From Daphnia carinata (lineage: Eukaryota; Arthropoda; Branchiopoda; Diplostraca; Daphniidae): a stretch of 64,000 nt of DNA. The notes under the pieces were generated by a model. The model ran no database searches. It saw only the letters and a list, made by a program, of their open reading frames with translations, and was not told the origin of the DNA. A program made the position numbers and the translations under genes. How positions within the stretch are numbered: position 1 is the first letter of the stretch; each line of letters begins with the position of its first letter. Below, in pieces: positions 46,157 through 57,596 of the stretch. The stretch is from contig NC_081340.1 of assembly GCF_022539665.2 (NCBI RefSeq), positions 2,294,001 through 2,358,000 of the forward strand, read 5' to 3'.

Positions 46157-47398
46157 CTGAGTGCAAACTTCTTCAGTCTCTTCGGCCCGCTGGTATTTCG
46201 ACCTGTCTTCCAGGTACTGCAGCTTGTCCATGCCGAGGCCGTCGCGCTGGGCGTCCGTCACAATCTGCTTAGACGACTTGCAAGATAAATTGACGGTCGT
46301 CTCGTCGACGCCGACCGCGTTCTGAGCCCGGCAGGTGTAGACGCCAGAGTCTTCGGCGATCAGACCGATAATGTCCAGGGCGACGTAGCCGAAATCGTGG
46401 ATGGGCCGGAAACGGGAGCCGATAGTCACCGGGCAGCCGTTCTTGAACCATTCCACCTTCAAATTAGGGTCCTGGACGGGTTCCAGTTTGCATTCGAAAT
46501 GGGCGTTTTGGCCCTCGCGGAGTCCTTCCTGGGGTTTGGGTTTGGTGAGGAAACGCGGACGGATCGAGACGGACTCGTCAATGTCCTCGCGGCGCTTGTA
46601 GCGCGAAGCGTCTTCCAGGTACTGGATCTTCTCCAGACCGCCTGGGTGCTGCGACTCGAGAATCAGCTGAGACTTGGCAACGACGCGGACGCTGCTCGAC
46701 GTCACGGCCTCGCCCAGTTTGTTATAAGCGCGGCAGGTATAGACGCCAGAGTCCTCCGGGTAGACGCTGAGAATGTCCAGGGCGACATAGTCGAAATCGA
46801 AAGCCGGTCGGAATCGATGACCAGTGCGGACGGGCTGTCCGTTGACCAGCCAGTCGATCCTCATGGAAGAGTCTCCGACGGGGATCAGGCGGCATTCCAG
46901 GTGGATGTTGGTGCCTTCGACCGTTTCGATGTTGTGCAGGGGCTTGGTGAAACAAGGGATCTGCTCGATCGACATCTCTTCCACCTGTTTGCGGGTGTAT
47001 CTGGAGGAATCCTCGAGCATCTGGATCTGTTCCCAGGCGCCTTCGTGCTGCGTCTCCGTCATGACGTCCGAGCGGCCGATGATGCGGACGCAGGCCGACG
47101 TGTGGGCCGATCCCAGGTGGTTGGTGGCTCGGACCGTGTACTCGCCAGAGTCCAGGGCGGTGCAGCCGATGACGTCCAGGGCGACGAATCCGAAATCGAA
47201 ATAGGATTTGAAACGGGAACCGACCGTGATGGGTTTGCCGTTGAAAAACCACTCGACTCGCATCGTCGGGTCTCCCATCGGTTCCAGGCGGCATTCCAGG
47301 TGGACGTTCTTGCCCTCGCTGACTGGGCGCGGGTCGCTCAACGGGATGACGAAGATGGGACGCGACTTGGAGATCTCCTCAATGTCGTATTGCGGTTC
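46157..47398 (-). CDS. sls: sls (kettin) exon: Ig9-Ig11 with linkers
   Basis: Domain starts: RPIFVIPLSDPRPVSEG, IPCFTKPLHNIETVEG, RPRFLTKPKPQEGLREG. Linkers: ETQHEGAWEQIQMLEDSSR, ESQHPGGLEKIQYLEDASR, DAQRDGLGMDKLQYLEDRSK. Trp positions are kept (RVEWFFNG, RIDWLVNG, KVEWFKNG). Confidence 0.9.
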
Positions 47399-47458
47399 CT
47401 GTAATTGTAAATGAAATTCATTTATTTTTTTGTTATTTCGCGTGTGAATTTTTAATAC

Positions 47459-47683
47459 CTGGAATTTGGATTCCTCGAGGCGTTGAGCCTTGTCGTAAGC
47501 GGCGCGGTGCATCGACGTCGTATCGACGCTGCTACGTGTCTCTACCACCATCGTGGTTTCAGATTGAGCTTCGCCAAGGGCATTGCGGGCAACGACGGTG
47601 TAGGTACCGGCATCTTCAGATCGCACGTCCAAAATATCCAGGGCAACGTAGCCAAAGTCGTGGAACAGATGAATACGACTCGC
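47459..47683 (-). CDS. sls: sls (kettin) exon: end of Ig8 and linker
   Basis: It codes ASRIHLFHDFGYVALDILDV and DAGTYTVVARNALG, with Val in place of the second Cys. The linker is TSMHRAAYDKAQRLEESKFQ. It is phase 0 at both ends. Confidence 0.88.
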
Positions 47684-47746
47684 CTATTTTTTTAGAATGA
47701 AAGAAATGAATATTCAAGTAGGCCCAAATTTAAAAATCGATTGTAC

Positions 47747-48168
47747 CTGCATGATGACTTTGCCGTTGAAATACCATTCGACGCGCAGGGTCGGATCGCT
47801 CTGCGGCTCCAGTCGAATCTCGAAATGGGCCTTTTGACCCTCGACGATCTTGTTGGTGCCCTTGAGCGGTCCGAGGAAACGCGGCTTGATGGTGACGGTC
47901 GTCGTCGTCTCCTCTTTGCGGGCGTAGCGCGAGTCGTCTTCCAGGTAGCGGATCTTCTCCAAGCCCTCGGGGTGTTGCGTGTCGAGCAGAATGTCCTGCT
48001 TCGAGATGACCGTCAATTTGGCGGCGGTCGTGGCCTCGCCCAGCGCGTTCCGGGCGACGCAAGTGTAGACGCCGCGGTCGTGGATCGTGATGAACTTGAT
48101 CGTCAGAGCGACGTAGCCGAAATTGAAGAAATTGGTGATGCGAGAACTGGCCTCCAATGGTTTTCCAT
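47747..48168 (-). CDS. sls: sls (kettin) exon: end of Ig7, linker, start of Ig8
   Basis: It codes DGKPLEASSRITNFFNFGYV and DRGVYTCVARNALG (Ig7), the linker DTQHPEGLEKIRYLEDDSR, which is the textbook kettin linker form, then KPRFLGPLKGTNKIVEG and RVEWYFNGKVIMQ (Ig8). Confidence 0.9.
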
Positions 48169-48230
48169 CTAATTTGAATTAAATGTGCCGTTAGAAACTC
48201 ATTTTAAAATTTCAAAATAAAAATGTTTAC

Positions 48231-48595
48231 CTTTGAACCAGTGGACCGTCAGTTTGGGATCGCCGATGGGTTCAAGACGAGCTTCAAAGTGTGCAAAGCC
48301 TCCCTCACGAATTTCCAGTTGATCTTTGATGGGCGACTTGAACTCGGGCGGCGACGTGGCCTCAATCGGTTCCGGCTGGCCTCGCTGGGCCAGCGACTGC
48401 TGGTAAGCTTCCAATTCCTCAATGCGCTCAATGTAGCGCTGCTGTTCGGGGATGCCCAGGTCTCCGGTGACCGTGCCACGAGTGGCAACCTGGATCGAAG
48501 CCTGACTGACGGCCTCTCCTTGACGATTAATGGCTTTCACGGTGTACATGCCCGCGTCTTCGGCCCGCAAGTGCATTACATTCAATGCCACGTAT
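48231..48595 (-). CDS. sls: sls (kettin) exon: end of Ig6, linker, start of Ig7
   Basis: It codes YVALNVMHLRAEDAGMYTVK (Ig6), a divergent linker (LGIPEQQRYIERIEELEAYQ), and PPEFKSPIKDQLEIREGGF with TVHWFK (Ig7). Confidence 0.9.
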
Positions 48596-48662
48596 CTGAT
48601 TTTAATTTTGAGAAAACCTATTAATTCTGAATTTAAATTAATAGGAATTTATTTAAGATTAC

Positions 48663-49206
48663 CCGAAATTGTAAATGGTGGTGATGCGCGAGCTGGCCGT
48701 GATGGAGCGTCCGTCCTTGTACCACTCGATCTTCATGTAGGGATCGCTGACGGGCTGAATCTGGGCCTCGAAATGGGCGTAAGAGCCCTCGTTCATCAGG
48801 CCGAGATCGTGGAGCGGCTTGACGAAAACGGGCCGGGCGCCGGACATTTCCTCGACCGAAGTGTTGCGCTGGTAGCGCGAATAGTCCTCCAACATTTGGA
48901 TCTGTTCCAGCGACTCGGGATGCTGCGACTGCAGTTCCACCGTCGCCCGAGGGCCGACGCGCATCTCGGCGCTCGAATCGGCGTAGCCGGCCTCGTTGCT
49001 GACCCGGCAAGTGTAGACGCCGCTGTCCTCGCGGATGACGCCAATCAACAGCAGGGAAATGTATCCAAATCGGTACGTGACGGTAACTCTGGAGCTGGCC
49101 GCCAGGGGTTTTCCGTCGATAAACCAATCGACGCGCATGTTGGGGTCGCCGGCCGGATTGACTTTGGCTTCAAAGTAAGCCCGCTGGCCCTCGGCCAAGT
49201 TCACAT
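48663..49206 (-). CDS. sls: sls (kettin) exon: Ig5, linker, start of Ig6
   Basis: It codes DVNLAEGQRAYFEAKVNPAG, RVDWFIDGKPL and DSGVYTCRVSNEAG (Ig5), the first kettin linker (QSQHPESLEQIQMLEDYSR), then RPVFVKPLHDLGLMNEG (Ig6). Confidence 0.9.
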
Positions 49207-49285
49207 CTGCGTAGGTTAAATTTTAAAAAGACTCAATTATTTATTTTGATTTGGAATGAAAAAAATAAAATGCGTTTTTTTAAAC

Positions 49286-50441
49286 CTTTCAAAGGAAGGA
49301 TGAAGATGGGCGCCTCATAAACACGTTCCTCTTCTTCGCGACGGGGCGCTTGAGGGCGCGCGCGCTCGACGTGTCGCAAGTAAATGACTTCGGGCTCGCG
49401 TTCCGGCTCCGGCTGGATGACTTTCGTCGGTTTGGGGAAGCGCATGGCTTTCGGCTGGCCGGAAAGCGGCTGCTGCTGGTCGACAAAGAGCCGGGCACGG
49501 GTGGCCGTCGATCCGGCAACGTTCTGAGCGGTACACTGGTACCATCCGGCGTCGGCCAGACGGGCGCAGGGGATGTCGAGAAGGCTGTTGCCACCTTCGT
49601 TGCTGATGGACAATTCCGGTCCGGCAGCGTTGACGGGCACGCTGTCTTTTTGCCAAGTGAGTTTGGGGATGGGCGTGCCGATGGCCCGGGCGTGCAGACT
49701 GACGGGCTCGCCCTCCTTGACGTGAATCGTCGTGAAACGTTCGACGAATTTCGGGGCGACGACTTGCTCGCGCTCAATGACCGACAGACGGACCTGGAAG
49801 CTGGACTCGCCTCCTTTATTGCGACCGACGCACTGGATGACTCCGGAATCCGCCAGGCCGGCGCCCGTGATCATCAGGGCGTGGTTGCCGGACTCGTTGA
49901 CCAGGATTTTGTGCGTCGCGTCGTCCAGCAGCTGACGGCCGTTCAAGTACCAGACGACGTCCGGGTAGGGACGGCCAGTGATGCGGCAGTCGAAACGGAC
50001 CATTTTACCCTCGCCGACTTCCTGGTCGGCCGGGACGCGGACGAATTGAGGCGGCAGGGCTTTGCCGCTGGGTTCGCCCGTCTCCATGACGACAGCATCA
50101 TTTCCGGGACGTTCTTGCGAGGCCGTCCTGGCCACTTTGGCGGCAGTCACTTCACTGCTGGCCATGGCTGCGGCCGGACGAGACTGGGCGCGTTTATCGA
50201 CAGGCGAGAATCCATTGCTGGGGCCGGAAGGTTCGACGGCCAAGAAAGCAGTTGAAACGATGCATCCGGCAGCGTTTTCGGCAAACAGTGTGTAATGTCC
50301 AGCATCCTGAGGTTGGACGTTGCGAATTTTGAGTGTGGCCAGGTGGTTGCTGTGCGTCAATTGGTGACGAGGTGATGGGTTCAAACGGGCACCGTTCATG
50401 AACCACGTCAACTTTGGCTTCGGGTTGCCTTGAAGCTTGGC
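49286..50441 (-). CDS. sls: sls (kettin) exon: Ig2-Ig4 and the first strand of Ig5
   Basis: It continues Ig2 (AKLQGNPKPKLTWFMNG, DAGHYTLFAENAAG). A ~50-residue Ala/Ser spacer follows, then Ig3 (PPQFVRVPADQEVGEG, DVVWYLNGRQLLDD) and Ig4 (APKFVERFTTIHVKEG, KLTWQKDSVP, DAGWYQCTAQNVAG). A Pro/Glu/Arg spacer (PKPTKVIQPEPEREPEVIYL) leads to APIFILPLK. These N-terminal Igs have no kettin linkers, as in the Z-disc end of kettin. Confidence 0.9.
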
Positions 50442-50504
50442 CTGGAAATGTTCCATTTTGAAATGATATCAAAATTTAAACTGGTAAAACAATGGCATAT
50501 TTAC

Positions 50505-50971
50505 CTGAAAGGTGGCATCAGAGCCTTGGAGCAGCTTGGTATTGCGAGGCTGCTGGACCAGCTGGGGCGGGGCCAGCGGCGTCGTCAGCTGCTCGAAATC
50601 CGTTTCGGTTTCCGTCTCCGTCTCGGTCTGAAGATCCAACTGGGAGCGACGGGTGAGCGACTCGCGGAATTCGACTTCGCGCAGTAAACGGTACTCGAAC
50701 GTGTCCACCTTGAAGTCGGCGTCGTAGAGCTCTTGCTGACTTCCGTTCGTCTGGTAAGAGAGCAGCTCGGTGTGAGCGCTGCGTTCGTGTATCTCTGGCA
50801 GATGTTGAGGAAAGTTGAGTCCTTCCGGCTGGATGTAAACGGTGCAAATGGCTTCGCCAAACTTGTTGACGGCCGTGCAAGTGTACTCGCCCTCGTCTCC
50901 CGGGCCGATGCGAGTGATCAGCAGAGACACTTTGCCCGTCGCCGGCTCGTATTGCATTTGGTATTTGCCAC
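50505..50971 (-). CDS. sls: sls (kettin) exon: end of Ig1, spacer, start of Ig2
   Basis: It completes Ig1 (GGKYQMQYEPATGKVSLLIT, DEGEYTCTAVNKFG). A ~70-residue spacer with a Thr/Glu alternation (LQTETETETETDF) follows, then PPQLVQQPRNTKLLQGSDA of Ig2. Confidence 0.9.
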
Positions 50972-51055
50972 CTGAGAAAAGAATGTTGATGAGAAATGAG
51001 TTGACAGTGATGAAAACGAGTTCAAAAACAAATGATGATAAATTAGGACGTATAC

Positions 51056-51228
51056 CGGTGGAGATGGGCTGGCCTTCGCGAGTCCACGACAATTCAGGCC
51101 GGGGATTGCCAGTCACTTTGCCTTCGAAAAAGGCATCGCCCCCCTGAGCGAAACGAGCATTGCGAAAGATTTGCTCAAAGACTGGTGGTGATCCGTCCAT
51201 GATCATCGAAGGTCGGCCGCCGCTCATA
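51056..51228 (-). CDS. sls: sls (kettin) exon: start of Ig1
   Basis: It codes MSGGRPSMIMDGSPPVFEQI, FRNARFAQGGDAFFEG, then ELSWTREGQPIS with the strand-C Trp. The acceptor AAAACAG leaves one base before ATG. That requires a phase-2 donor upstream, which neither candidate upstream exon supplies at its best donor. This ATG could itself serve as a start. Confidence 0.8.
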
Positions 51229-51319
51229 CTGTTTTGACGGGGAAAGATCGTGATTAAGTACACTCATAACTCATCAATAAGCAACATGAATTCCTTTAGA
51301 AAGCTGAAAAAAAAGAAAC

Positions 51320-51414
51320 TTGCATCATCTGCTGCTGTTGTTGATATCCCTGTTGCTGGATTTGATGGCCTTGTTGCTGAATATGATGGCCCTGTTGCAG
51401 CATAGCACCCTGAA
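51320..51414 (-). CDS. sls: Possible small Gln-rich kettin exon
   Basis: After a good TTTTACAG acceptor, and in phase with the exon at 54177-54360, it codes VQGAMLQQGHHIQQQGHQIQ, then QQGYQQQQQMMQ, before GTTTCT. It ends phase 0, which does not fit the next exon. Either a junction is mis-set, a base is wrong, or the exon belongs to another isoform. Confidence 0.5.
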
Positions 51415-54176
51415 CTGTAAAAGAACATGAATGTCAGAAACATCAGGTAACACGAAAACATCAAAAGTAGACTACGAGTTTGCTCTCCAAGTTCTTATGG
51501 CATATGCACAAATTTCAAAAGCAGGCATGAAGGTGTCTGTCCACGATAGGTGACTGAAAGTGATTGAGTCATATTCTGTTGAACATGGAGGAGGCATTTC
51601 AAGTAATGGAGAATGATGGATGAGACTAAAATATACTACCTCGCTCGATTGGTTGTTCACGAGCAACAGTTTGGTGAGTGGGGTATGAATGACTGTCCCC
51701 ACGACAACATCTGTCAGCTGCCATCGATAATAATTTAGTGCGAGCCCATCAAGTCGACTACAACTACTCTTGGCGCCCCTTTTTTTTCTGACTCTTGCAC
51801 ACACACACACACTGACTGTGTCTGTTTATTAGTTTTGGCTGCCATCTGATCAAACTATGGCGCCCGCGGCAGCTTATGTGTCTCGGAGGGGGAGAGAAAA
51901 AATATCCTTGTTCTTTTTCCAATATTACTTTGTAGGTCCTTGTCTTTTTGTTTTTTGAAAACTCTTTCGAAGCCAAGGGGCGATTCTGTCTATGGCCGCT
52001 AGATCGCAGCGTCTACAACGGGCATTCCACAACAATGGAATCTCGTAATAAATTCTTTCGTTTTTTCTTGTGACGACGAGTCTAATAATCATCATCCTGA
52101 ACGCACATCCGCGTTCCATTTTCAGCCGTCCGGCACCAGCCCCAACAATGAAGAATTCACATTAAATAGGGTAATATAGAATGATGTTGTTGTTGTGGTT
52201 TAATGCTTGTGTAACGGTAAGAAGTTGGCGAAGATGGCCGGATGTGTGAAAGCGAGTACTCGTCACCCAACAAAGTTAAAAATATATATATCGTTGTTGT
52301 CCAACGAGATGCCCGCCGCAGCCAAGCAGCAAAGAACTGCAAAAGCCGCTGGTGATTGAGAGAGAGAACGCAGTCCGGGGTCCCGAAGAAAAGAGTGAGA
52401 CCCCATCTCGCGTTTCTCGTGTCCATTTTTGGAACACGCTCTCTCAGCTGGGTAAAGTTCGAGACTCTCTCTCACACACACAGTGTGCTGGTAGATGTGA
52501 TATATAAATTTAGCTCTGAGCCAAGGGTATATACCATTCTATACGTCGTAGCAGCAGGGGTGTATAGACACATTTTCTTGATTGTCTTGGATGTTCTTGT
52601 TTTCCTCGTGTGCAGGCACACCAAAGTGTACACTTCAGGAAGAAGTTGACTTTCTTCTCGTTTTCAATTCCTTCGTTACACGCTTGCCAGTTGTTCTTTT
52701 TATGATGATTATTAAAAGCCAAATGACGACGATCACCCAGGTTTGTAATGTTTAAACGGTCATCCAACTTTTCGATTCAAGGATGGCCTTCTCTCTTTTG
52801 CGACCTGGATCGGATTTGACTGGCCAACTTTCTCTCTGCTCTTGTCTCTCTTTTTATCGTCTTATTTTCTTCTTTTGATACTCTAAAAGGGCAAAATGAT
52901 TTCTCGTTCAACTGCTGACAATGACCGAAAAAACCAACGTTGCAACAACGTGTTAAAACGTCATTTCGTCTGCTCCCCACTTGCAAGAAAAATTGGAAGA
53001 TCAAATGTCTTTCACTGTTGGAAGTTATCCATCAGAATGGACAAGAGATATACCCAAAATTGACAGGCCACCTGACGTTTTTTTTCCTTTCCATCCTAGA
53101 TCTTACGTATTGCCCTTTTAGTCGCTGGCCGTTCTGTGGTTCTAGCGAAACGTTCTGACCTTTTAAAGTCAAAGGTATGACTCACCTGTGTGTAAGAGAG
53201 AGTCTGCTCGCCGGTTTTTCTCTCTCTCTCTCTCCTACGTGTGTTACGCTGTTGATGCAAGACAGCACGAACAAACTCCTTAAAAGAGAAGTTTTTTTTT
53301 TTTTTCAGAAACGATTTGGGAGCCCCGGCGTGCGTGTATGTACGTATGCGTGTCATTAGCATAGATCGTTCGGGCTGTTGGCTTGGCTTTAAGCTTTAGC
53401 TACGCTTACACACAGGTCCCTGATGTGTTTCTTTTCTCTAAGCCCAGGTGTGTTTCTTCTTCGCGTTCAGATTTGACACCATTTTCTCTACGAGATGCGA
53501 AGAGTCAGTCATTCAGGCCGAGGGTGGATGCGATGGAGGAAACACGGATTCTTCCATCCCACCCGTCTTTATCCACATCTTCTTCTTTCGAGCTTTTTCT
53601 CAGACGAGGGAGAAACATTTTTTTTTTAAAGAAAAATAGCGCTCCAGGGATATTTTTTTTTTTGTCCGTCTCTTTTGACTTTCCCCTCCAAACATAACTA
53701 TTCCTCTGGTTTTGAACCAAAAGGAACATACACCTCTCCGCTAGAGTATCGGGTGACGACCCACCACGAGCTGCGCTACTTTTTTTTTGTCTTTCCCCTT
53801 TTTGAACAAAAAAAAAAATAAAAACAATGAAGTAGCGAAATGATATCTCGCTATTTCTTTTTTTTTTTTTTGTGGTGTTTAAAATTAAAAAAAAAAAAGT
53901 TCTTTTCATACATTCTCCCGGAGAGATGCACAGGGTCGTTTTTCAATGGGTAACGCAAGCTTATCTCGACTAACGCTGATGGGAAGCTCAGCATCTATTT
54001 TTGGTGGCCCTGCACAGCGCACCCCCCCCCCCGCCCCTTACACACACACACCCAAAAATATTCCAGCTCACGACTTAAAAAAAAAAAAAATCTTGTCTTA
54101 GAAAAAAATCGGAAATCTCTCGTCTTAGGAAAAATCGCAATAAAATTATATAAAAATATGCAAATCAAAAACTAAC
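51415..54176 (-). other. 2.8-kb first kettin intron
   Basis: It holds AT-rich sequence with CA, CT and poly-A/T tracts. A GTGAGT donor-like site near 53184 sits in a CT/AG microsatellite. No reading frame looks coding. Regulatory content is likely for a first intron but nothing specific is recognisable. Confidence 0.6.
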
Positions 54177-54360
54177 CTCGATGAGTGGTGTTGGTGCTGT
54201 GCTGTTGAGAGGTGAACGTCTGCTGAGAGACGCGGGTCTCTTGGGCGCGAGTGTGCGATTCGCGGACGGTCGTCGTCGAAGCCGACGAACGCTGCTCCAC
54301 AGTCCGCTGCTGGGCCAGCAGAACTTGCTGCTGGGACGGCACTATGGACCGCTGAGACAT
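54177..54360 (-). CDS. sls: Kettin first coding exon (internal start of sls)
   Basis: The ATG lies in an A-rich context (AAAAAAATGTC). The exon codes MSQRSIVPSQQQVLLAQQRT, then VEQRSSASTTTVRESHTRAQ, a polar Gln/Ser/Thr-rich N-terminus. It ends phase 1 at GAG/GTTAGT. The frame stays open upstream for 15 more codons to a possible acceptor at 54405 (GCGCCAG/TTCC). The same exon may therefore be internal in a joined zormin-kettin product. Confidence 0.7.
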
Positions 54361-54405
54361 TTTTTTCTTGACTTTTCTTCGATTCCTTTGTTTGAGAAAC
54401 CGGAA

Positions 54406-57400
54406 CTGGCGCAGGAACACACAGAAACAACGGAAGAGAGCGGCAGCCCTAATTCACCCGCAAAAATTGCGTTTGATGTCGCCCTTCTTTTTTTTTGCGA
54501 AAATGATGATGTACCAGAGAACCTCTCAATTCCCTTAGTCACACGTTGCGAAAAAAAAAAAATAAATGTTTTTTTCTTGAGCTTTCTCTCCCTCCAAAAG
54601 AAATTTTCGTTTCTTTGGTTTTTTTTCTCTCTTCTTTTTCGGGATTGGAGCTCTCCCTGTTTCTTCTTCTTGTGTCCGTTCTTTTGTAAGTCAATCTAAT
54701 GTAATGTAATGTATTCTAGCGTGTATGTATACGTGTTGCTCACGGTTCCAGCTCTGGGGGGCCACTGGAGCCGGTCCCGCTCCCACACGGTAAACTTATA
54801 CACAAGGCTCCCTCCTCCTCCTCTTTCCTCCTCCTCCCTCCACCTTATTTCTTTTCTTTTCTCTCATTCTCTTACTATTCATCTTTTTTTTTGGAAATCT
54901 TTTTCTTTTCTTCGTCTTTCTCTTCGCATTTTCTTTTCAGTTTTCTTCTAGCGGGATTTGGAAGTTTGTTTCTCTCTCAGCTGACTCACGCCCGAGCCGT
55001 GTATGTGTGTCTATGCTTAAATAAGAAGGAAGCCTAGAGAAGGAGAGAGAAAAATGGAAGAAAAAAAAAAAAAAAGACTGGACCAGCAAAAAAAAAAAAA
55101 AAAAAAAAGAGCTGGACAGCTCGCTTACCGGCCGGCTCTGAACGCTTAATTCGTCTTAACCATCTTCTTTTTTTTTTTTGAAGGCTTCTTTAAAAAAAAA
55201 AAAAAACAATTGACACGATGACTTCATATTCATTTTTCCTTGTTTCTTTTCAAACTGTTGATTCATTCTATTCTGAAAAAGACATTCTTCAATTTTTTGT
55301 GTCGTACAGCGAAACAATACGAAAAGACATTAAAAACAAAATAGCCCAGTTATTTTATATTTTTTAACGGGCTGTCAACTGGACCGTTAAAAAAAAAACT
55401 GGACAGTTTTTCTTCATGATTTGATTCGTTGACGAAAAGAAGTTTATTTTGGATAGTAGCGTTTCTGTGTGTGTGTGTGTGTGCACGCGTGGGATTGGGA
55501 GAACTCTCCAGACTCGCTCGGCTTCTCTTTTTTTTTATTTAAAAAGGTAAGAGAGAGAAAGATACAGAATAGAAGATGACGTCACTTTATATATGCATGT
55601 ATGTCGTAGTCCCCGGCATCGAAATGCCTCGGGCAAATAACAACAACAACAACTGGTTATCCACCGCCTAACCTCCTCGTCTTCTTCTTGTAGCTGCTTC
55701 GTGCTAGCGTGTGTGTATAGTCTCGCTCTGTATAGGTGAATAAAGAAAGAAGAAAAAATACGAACCCCAAAATGTGTGACCATATTTGAACATGTGAACC
55801 AGACGGGAGGGAAAAAAAAACGCACACACGCGGGCAAATAACACACACACACGTATAGCTACACACACACCGGATAAAAAAAAAAAAAAAAGAGAGAGGA
55901 TAGAAGGACACATATATTCCTCCCTCCCTTTCAAAAGACCATAAAAGGTAACTAGATAGACTCAAAGAAAAAAGAGAATAAATAAAAAGAGGTTACTCGT
56001 TTCTATCTTGTCTTCAAACCGCTATTGAAAACCTATGATTACTATGCGATCTGATTCGACCTGTAGATGTTGCGGCGCACAAAAAAAAGCAACAGGTAAT
56101 GTCATCCAACATGTCAAAATGTTTTTCAGTTATGGCCGCTCGATCGTGAGTATGTTAAACTGTTGTTTCGCATGCAGATTGAAAAAAACATTCTTCTCGT
56201 TTTGTGACGTCAACCCATCACGTGACTTGAATGAATCAAGACGAACGAGGGTTGGAACTCACGAAATTAAGAAAGGGGGGGGGGAAACAAATTCTTTTCC
56301 ATCTGAAAGGTGGAGTCTAAGTCGACGGGTTTTTTTCTCGAATCTACCAGACTTTTGACGCCCATCGTCTACGGCACGATTCATCCAGAAGAGTAACGAA
56401 ACATTCCTGAGCTAAACTTAAGCGATGGCAGCGTTAATTGGTGCATCTTTAAAACAAAATAGAAATAGTTTTTTTTTTCTTTCTCCAGAGAAAAAGAAAA
56501 GAAACAAAAAGGCCATAAGGGCGAGAGCGGCGGCGCCGCCGGTCGTTGTGGAATTCCGCACATCGAGTCTCTCGACGACGTCGTTGCTCTGCTTTTTTCT
56601 TCTTCTCCTTTCCCTCTTCCAAAGCAAACAAACTAATTCTCAACTCTCTTTTTTTTTTCGCCCCTCAACATCACACACGTGTGGTAAGGCTGTTCTCTCC
56701 TGCTGGAGCTGTCACGACCGGTTACACGTTCGCTCCGCTGGCTCTGTGTGAGGGCATGATCTAAAATTAAAGCGGTTGCTCACTTAAGAGGAGACCTCAT
56801 CTCGATCCCCCATCTTGCTCTGGCTATTGCAATCCGGTGATTCATCCGCCCGCGACGTCGTTGAAAATGGCGCAAAACAAGACCAATCTGTCGCAAAAAC
56901 ATTGGCAGCCAACCGCAGCTGCTCTCCGATGTAATAATATATCCTTTTTCCTATAAATATTATGTGTAAAAGAAAGTGAAGGAGAAAAACAAAAAAAAAA
57001 AGTACATACCTTTTTACGACTTTGTCCCGAATTTTTTTCGTATTATGCCCCCGTGTATTTCTTTTGATTCTTTTTATTTATTATGTGATATACTGCATCA
57101 TCAGGTGAAGATGTATATAAATGTTTATAGTTCTATTAGAGCCCACTAGATGTCGATCCAAAGCCAAAATAAACAAGTTGAAATAAAAAGGGAGGGGAAA
57201 TTTAGTTTCCAAGTAAACATCCGAATTCCAAAGAGTCCTGTTCGTGTCGATAAACAGTGTCAAGACAGAAAGATAATATCAAGCAGTTTTGCAGCAACAG
57301 CAAAAGAACAAAGGATGTTTTCCGTAGAACATAAATAATTTCATTAGTTTTTAAGAAAATCCTTAAATCTGTCCAATAAAATCGCATTGTAGTAAAGGCG

Positions 57401-57458
57401 GTCCAATGTGCGTTTAGGGTGATATTCGTAGAATAAAGGGCTCGATTCCACATCTTAC
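54406..57458. other. 3-kb noncoding, low-complexity region between zormin and kettin parts
   Basis: It is dense in poly-A/T runs, CT and TG microsatellites (about ten TG units near 55466) and a C-rich run near 54022. It contains a GGCCG/GTAAGC donor-like site near 55130 that could end a 5' UTR exon of kettin, and an AATAAATAAA on the minus strand near 57075 that could polyadenylate zormin. No protein-like reading frame was found on either strand. Confidence 0.55.
55577..55593 (-). promoter_or_regulatory. Candidate kettin promoter: TATATAAA next to a TGACGTCA palindrome
   Basis: On the minus strand TATATAAA is followed at once by a full CRE-type palindrome. It lies about 450 nt upstream of the donor-like site near 55130 and 1.2 kb upstream of the kettin ATG. 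The spacing allows a 5' UTR exon, but chance occurrence in AT-rich sequence is possible. Confidence 0.25.
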
Positions 57459-57511
57459 CTGGCTTGCAAGTTCTTTTCCAACTTCTCCTCCGACCATTAA
57501 GAGGTGGGTCA
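57459..57511 (-). CDS. sls: sls (zormin) small exon, candidate link exon
   Basis: After AGAACAG it codes VTHLLMVGGEVGKELASQ in phase with the preceding exon, and ends phase 0 at a strong CAG/GTAAGA donor. If the donor is not used, translation stops about 15 codons later. The frame and donor suggest real use; the sequence is too short for homology. Confidence 0.55.
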
Positions 57512-57596
57512 CTGTTCTATTCTGGTGACGAAGGTAAATAAACAGTAGTTGATGAGTAACATCAACTGTGACTCAACATATGTTTTTGAGAAATAC

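Noticed and set aside
35427-50255. Long open frames on the plus strand and in other minus frames over kettin exons (for example 43410-44840, 38775-39698)
   Set aside because: GC-rich, repetitive Ig-linker exons create periodic antisense frames. The true frame shows 35 Ig folds with in-phase splice sites, so these are shadows.
53495-54000. Minus-strand frame of about 130 codons near 53.5-53.9 kb
   Set aside because: Composed of poly-Lys/Phe from A/T homopolymers; no conserved-looking segment and no splice logic.
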